Assembly: GCA_001828855.1 (NCBI GenBank)
Contig: MHZT01000034.1
Coordinates: forward strand, 1 to 64,000
Direction: 5' to 3'
Length of the DNA: 64,000 bases
DNA from: Rhodobacterales bacterium RIFCSPHIGHO2_02_FULL_62_130
GTDB taxonomy: Bacteria; Pseudomonadota; Alphaproteobacteria; Rhodobacterales; Rhodobacteraceae
The first letter of the stretch is position 1. Each line of letters starts with the position of its first letter. This document shows, in pieces, positions 62,712 to 64,000 of this stretch. A program made the translations under genes and the position numbers. Below the pieces are notes generated by a model, which had not been told where the DNA came from, searched no databases, and was given only the letters and a program-made list of their open reading frames with translations.

Positions 62712-64000
62712 TCAGAGATTGCCGCGCCGGGTGAACATGCCGGCATCCTCGGCAGCACGCCGCAGGGCGCGGGATTTGTTGACGGTTTCCTGATATTCCG
62801 CCTCGGGATCGCTGTCATAGACCACGCCACCACCGGCTTGGATATACAGTGTCTCGTCCTTCAGCACGGCAGTCCGCAGGGCGATGCAAAAGTCCATCTC
62901 GCCATTGGCGGCGAAATAGCCGACGCCGCCGCCATAGACGCCGCGCTTTTCCGGCTCCAGCTCGTCGATGATCTCCATCGCGCGAACCTTGGGCGCGCCC
63001 GATACGGTTCCCGCAGGCAGGCCCGCCAGCAGGGCCGACAGCGCGTCCTCGCCATCTGCAATCTGGCCCACCACGTTCGAGACGATATGCATGACGTGGC
63101 TATAACGCTCGATGATGAATTGATCGGTCGGGCGCACGGTGCCGAGTTTTGCCACCCGGCCCACATCGTTGCGGCCAAGATCCAGCAGCATCAGATGCTC
63201 TGCCAACTCCTTCTTGTCGGCCAAAAGGTCAAGCTCCAGCGCCTTGTCCTCTTCCGGTGTCGCACCCCGTTTGCGTGTGCCTGCAATGGGGCGCACCGTG
63301 ACTTCGCCGTCGCGCAGGCGCACAAGGATTTCAGGGCTGGCCCCGATCACCTGAAAGCCGCCGAAGTTGAAGAAGAACATGAAGGGGCTGGGGTTGGTAC
63401 GGCGCAAGGACCGATAGAGCGCAAAGGGCGGCAGTTCGAACCGCTGCGCCCAGCGTTGGGAAGGGACCACCTGAAAGATATCGCCCGCGCGGATGTAATC
63501 CTTGGCCTTTTCCACCGCGGCCTTATAGCCGTCATGGGTAAAGTTCGACCGCATCTCGCCCACGACTGCCACCTCGCCCAGATCGCGGGCGGCAGCGGGG
63601 GCGCGGTCAAGGTCGCGCAGGGCGTCCATCACGCGCTCGGCGGCTTGGGCATAGGCGGCGCGCGCGGTCAGGCCAGAGGTGGCCCAAGCAGGGGCCACCA
63701 GCGTCACTTCGCCCTTCACCCCGTCCAGCACCGCCACCACCGAAGGCCGCATCAGCACGGCATCGGGAAGTCCCAAGGGATCGGGGTTCACATCGGGCAG
63801 ATGTTCCACCAGACGGATCATGTCATAGCCCAGATAGCCGAACAGCCCCGCGGCAATCGCAGGCAGACCTTCGGGCAGATCAATCCGCGATTCCGCGATC
63901 AGCGCACGCAAGGTGTCAAGCGGATGCCCCTGCACCGGCTGGAACGCTTGGCTGTCAAAGCGGGCCTCACGGTTGATCGCGGCGGCCTCGCCGTGGCATT
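62712..64000 (-). CDS. trpE: Anthranilate synthase component I, 5' end beyond the window
   Basis: TrpE makes anthranilate from chorismate with ammonia from TrpG, the committed step to tryptophan. About 429 C-terminal residues are present; the frame is open to the right edge, with no family-like start inside the window, so the N-terminal part (leucine-binding feedback region) is missing. Chorismate-binding blocks: GDIFQVVPSQRWAQRF, SPEILVRLRDGEVTVRPIAG, RKRGATPEEDKALE, HLMLLDLGRNDVGRVAK, YSHVMHIVSNVVGQI and ALLAGLPAGTVSGAPKVRA; the end is GGGVVYDSDPEAEYQETVNK. No trp leader is visible here since the promoter lies outside. Confidence 0.95.
   Translation of the reverse strand, partial: CHGEAAAINREARFDSQAFQPVQGHPLDTLRALIAESRIDLPEGLPAIAAGLFGYLGYDMIRLVEHLPDVNPDPLGLPDAVLMRPSVVAVLDGVKGEVTLVAPAWATSGLTARAAYAQAAERVMDALRDLDRAPAAARDLGEVAVVGEMRSNFTHDGYKAAVEKAKDYIRAGDIFQVVPSQRWAQRFELPPFALYRSLRRTNPSPFMFFFNFGGFQVIGASPEILVRLRDGEVTVRPIAGTRKRGATPEEDKALELDLLADKKELAEHLMLLDLGRNDVGRVAKLGTVRPTDQFIIERYSHVMHIVSNVVGQIADGEDALSALLAGLPAGTVSGAPKVRAMEIIDELEPEKRGVYGGGVGYFAANGEMDFCIALRTAVLKDETLYIQAGGGVVYDSDPEAEYQETVNKSRALRRAAEDAGMFTRRGNL

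Overview
The window is a chromosomal segment of a high-GC alphaproteobacterium, almost certainly a member of Rhodobacterales (Rhodobacteraceae). The evidence is the gene order trpE / YibQ-like deacetylase / trpG-trpD-trpC-moaC-moeA-lexA / comEC / gltX / gltA, the aerobic cobaltochelatase pair cobS-cobT, an Aap-type amino-acid transporter remnant, and a LexA box of the alphaproteobacterial GTTC-N7-GTTC type. Genes are densely packed, with many 4-base ATGA overlaps.

Layout. Bases 1-2284 hold the end of a probable transposition module (a TniQ/TnsD-like gene and an unassigned upstream frame) next to a tRNA-Ile2(CAT) gene. Bases 2490-19000 are housekeeping and stress genes: purM-purN, rnd, a lipoprotein, sufE, a Xaa-Pro aminopeptidase, cobT, cobS, a Tat-signalled msrB, a glycosyltransferase, a J-domain protein, bolA, malate synthase G, an ArsR-type repressor with two SRPBCC genes, and a photolyase/cryptochrome coupled to a tiny DUF2256 gene. 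Bases 20700-34657 are the accessory core: a catabolic cluster containing an FAD-linked oxidase; a six-gene operon (ThDP enzyme, HyuA, HyuB, aminotransferase, uronate-dehydrogenase-like enzyme, FAD amine oxidoreductase) in which every junction is a 4-base overlap; a LysR regulator; and two SDRs. It is flanked by gene wrecks: an aldehyde dehydrogenase N-terminus on the left and a collapsed aapJQMP transporter operon on the right. Two start regions in this cluster share a conserved motif of about 39 bases. Bases 34654-64000 return to core genes: a PACE efflux protein, pepN, a lytic transglycosylase lipoprotein, gatB, hisC, valS, an Lrp regulator divergent from an ornithine-decarboxylase-like gene, a DUF2235 gene that seems to start at CTG, sorbosone dehydrogenase, gltA, gltX, comEC, lexA, the moa/moe pair and the trp genes (trpE runs off the right edge).

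Two families of short intergenic repeats run through the window. Family A has ten copies: a GC-rich stem or CTCCGGCGGG block, then GTATTT or ATATTT, then a tail near AAGATGAA. Family B has five copies of a palindrome close to GTAGGGTGCGTG / CACGCACCCTAC. They sit mainly at gene ends; one copy supplies the terminal codons of two converging genes and another supplies the leader and ribosome-binding region of the aminopeptidase gene. I know no name for either family.

How the genes may work together (inference): in the accessory cluster, HyuAB would open a cyclic amide or similar ring, the aminotransferase and FAD oxidoreductase would deaminate the product, the ThDP enzyme would decarboxylate a 2-oxo acid, and the SDRs and FAD-linked oxidase would oxidise or reduce intermediates. 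The substrate cannot be read from the sequence. The decayed transporter and aldehyde dehydrogenase suggest that the cluster has been losing or rearranging parts.
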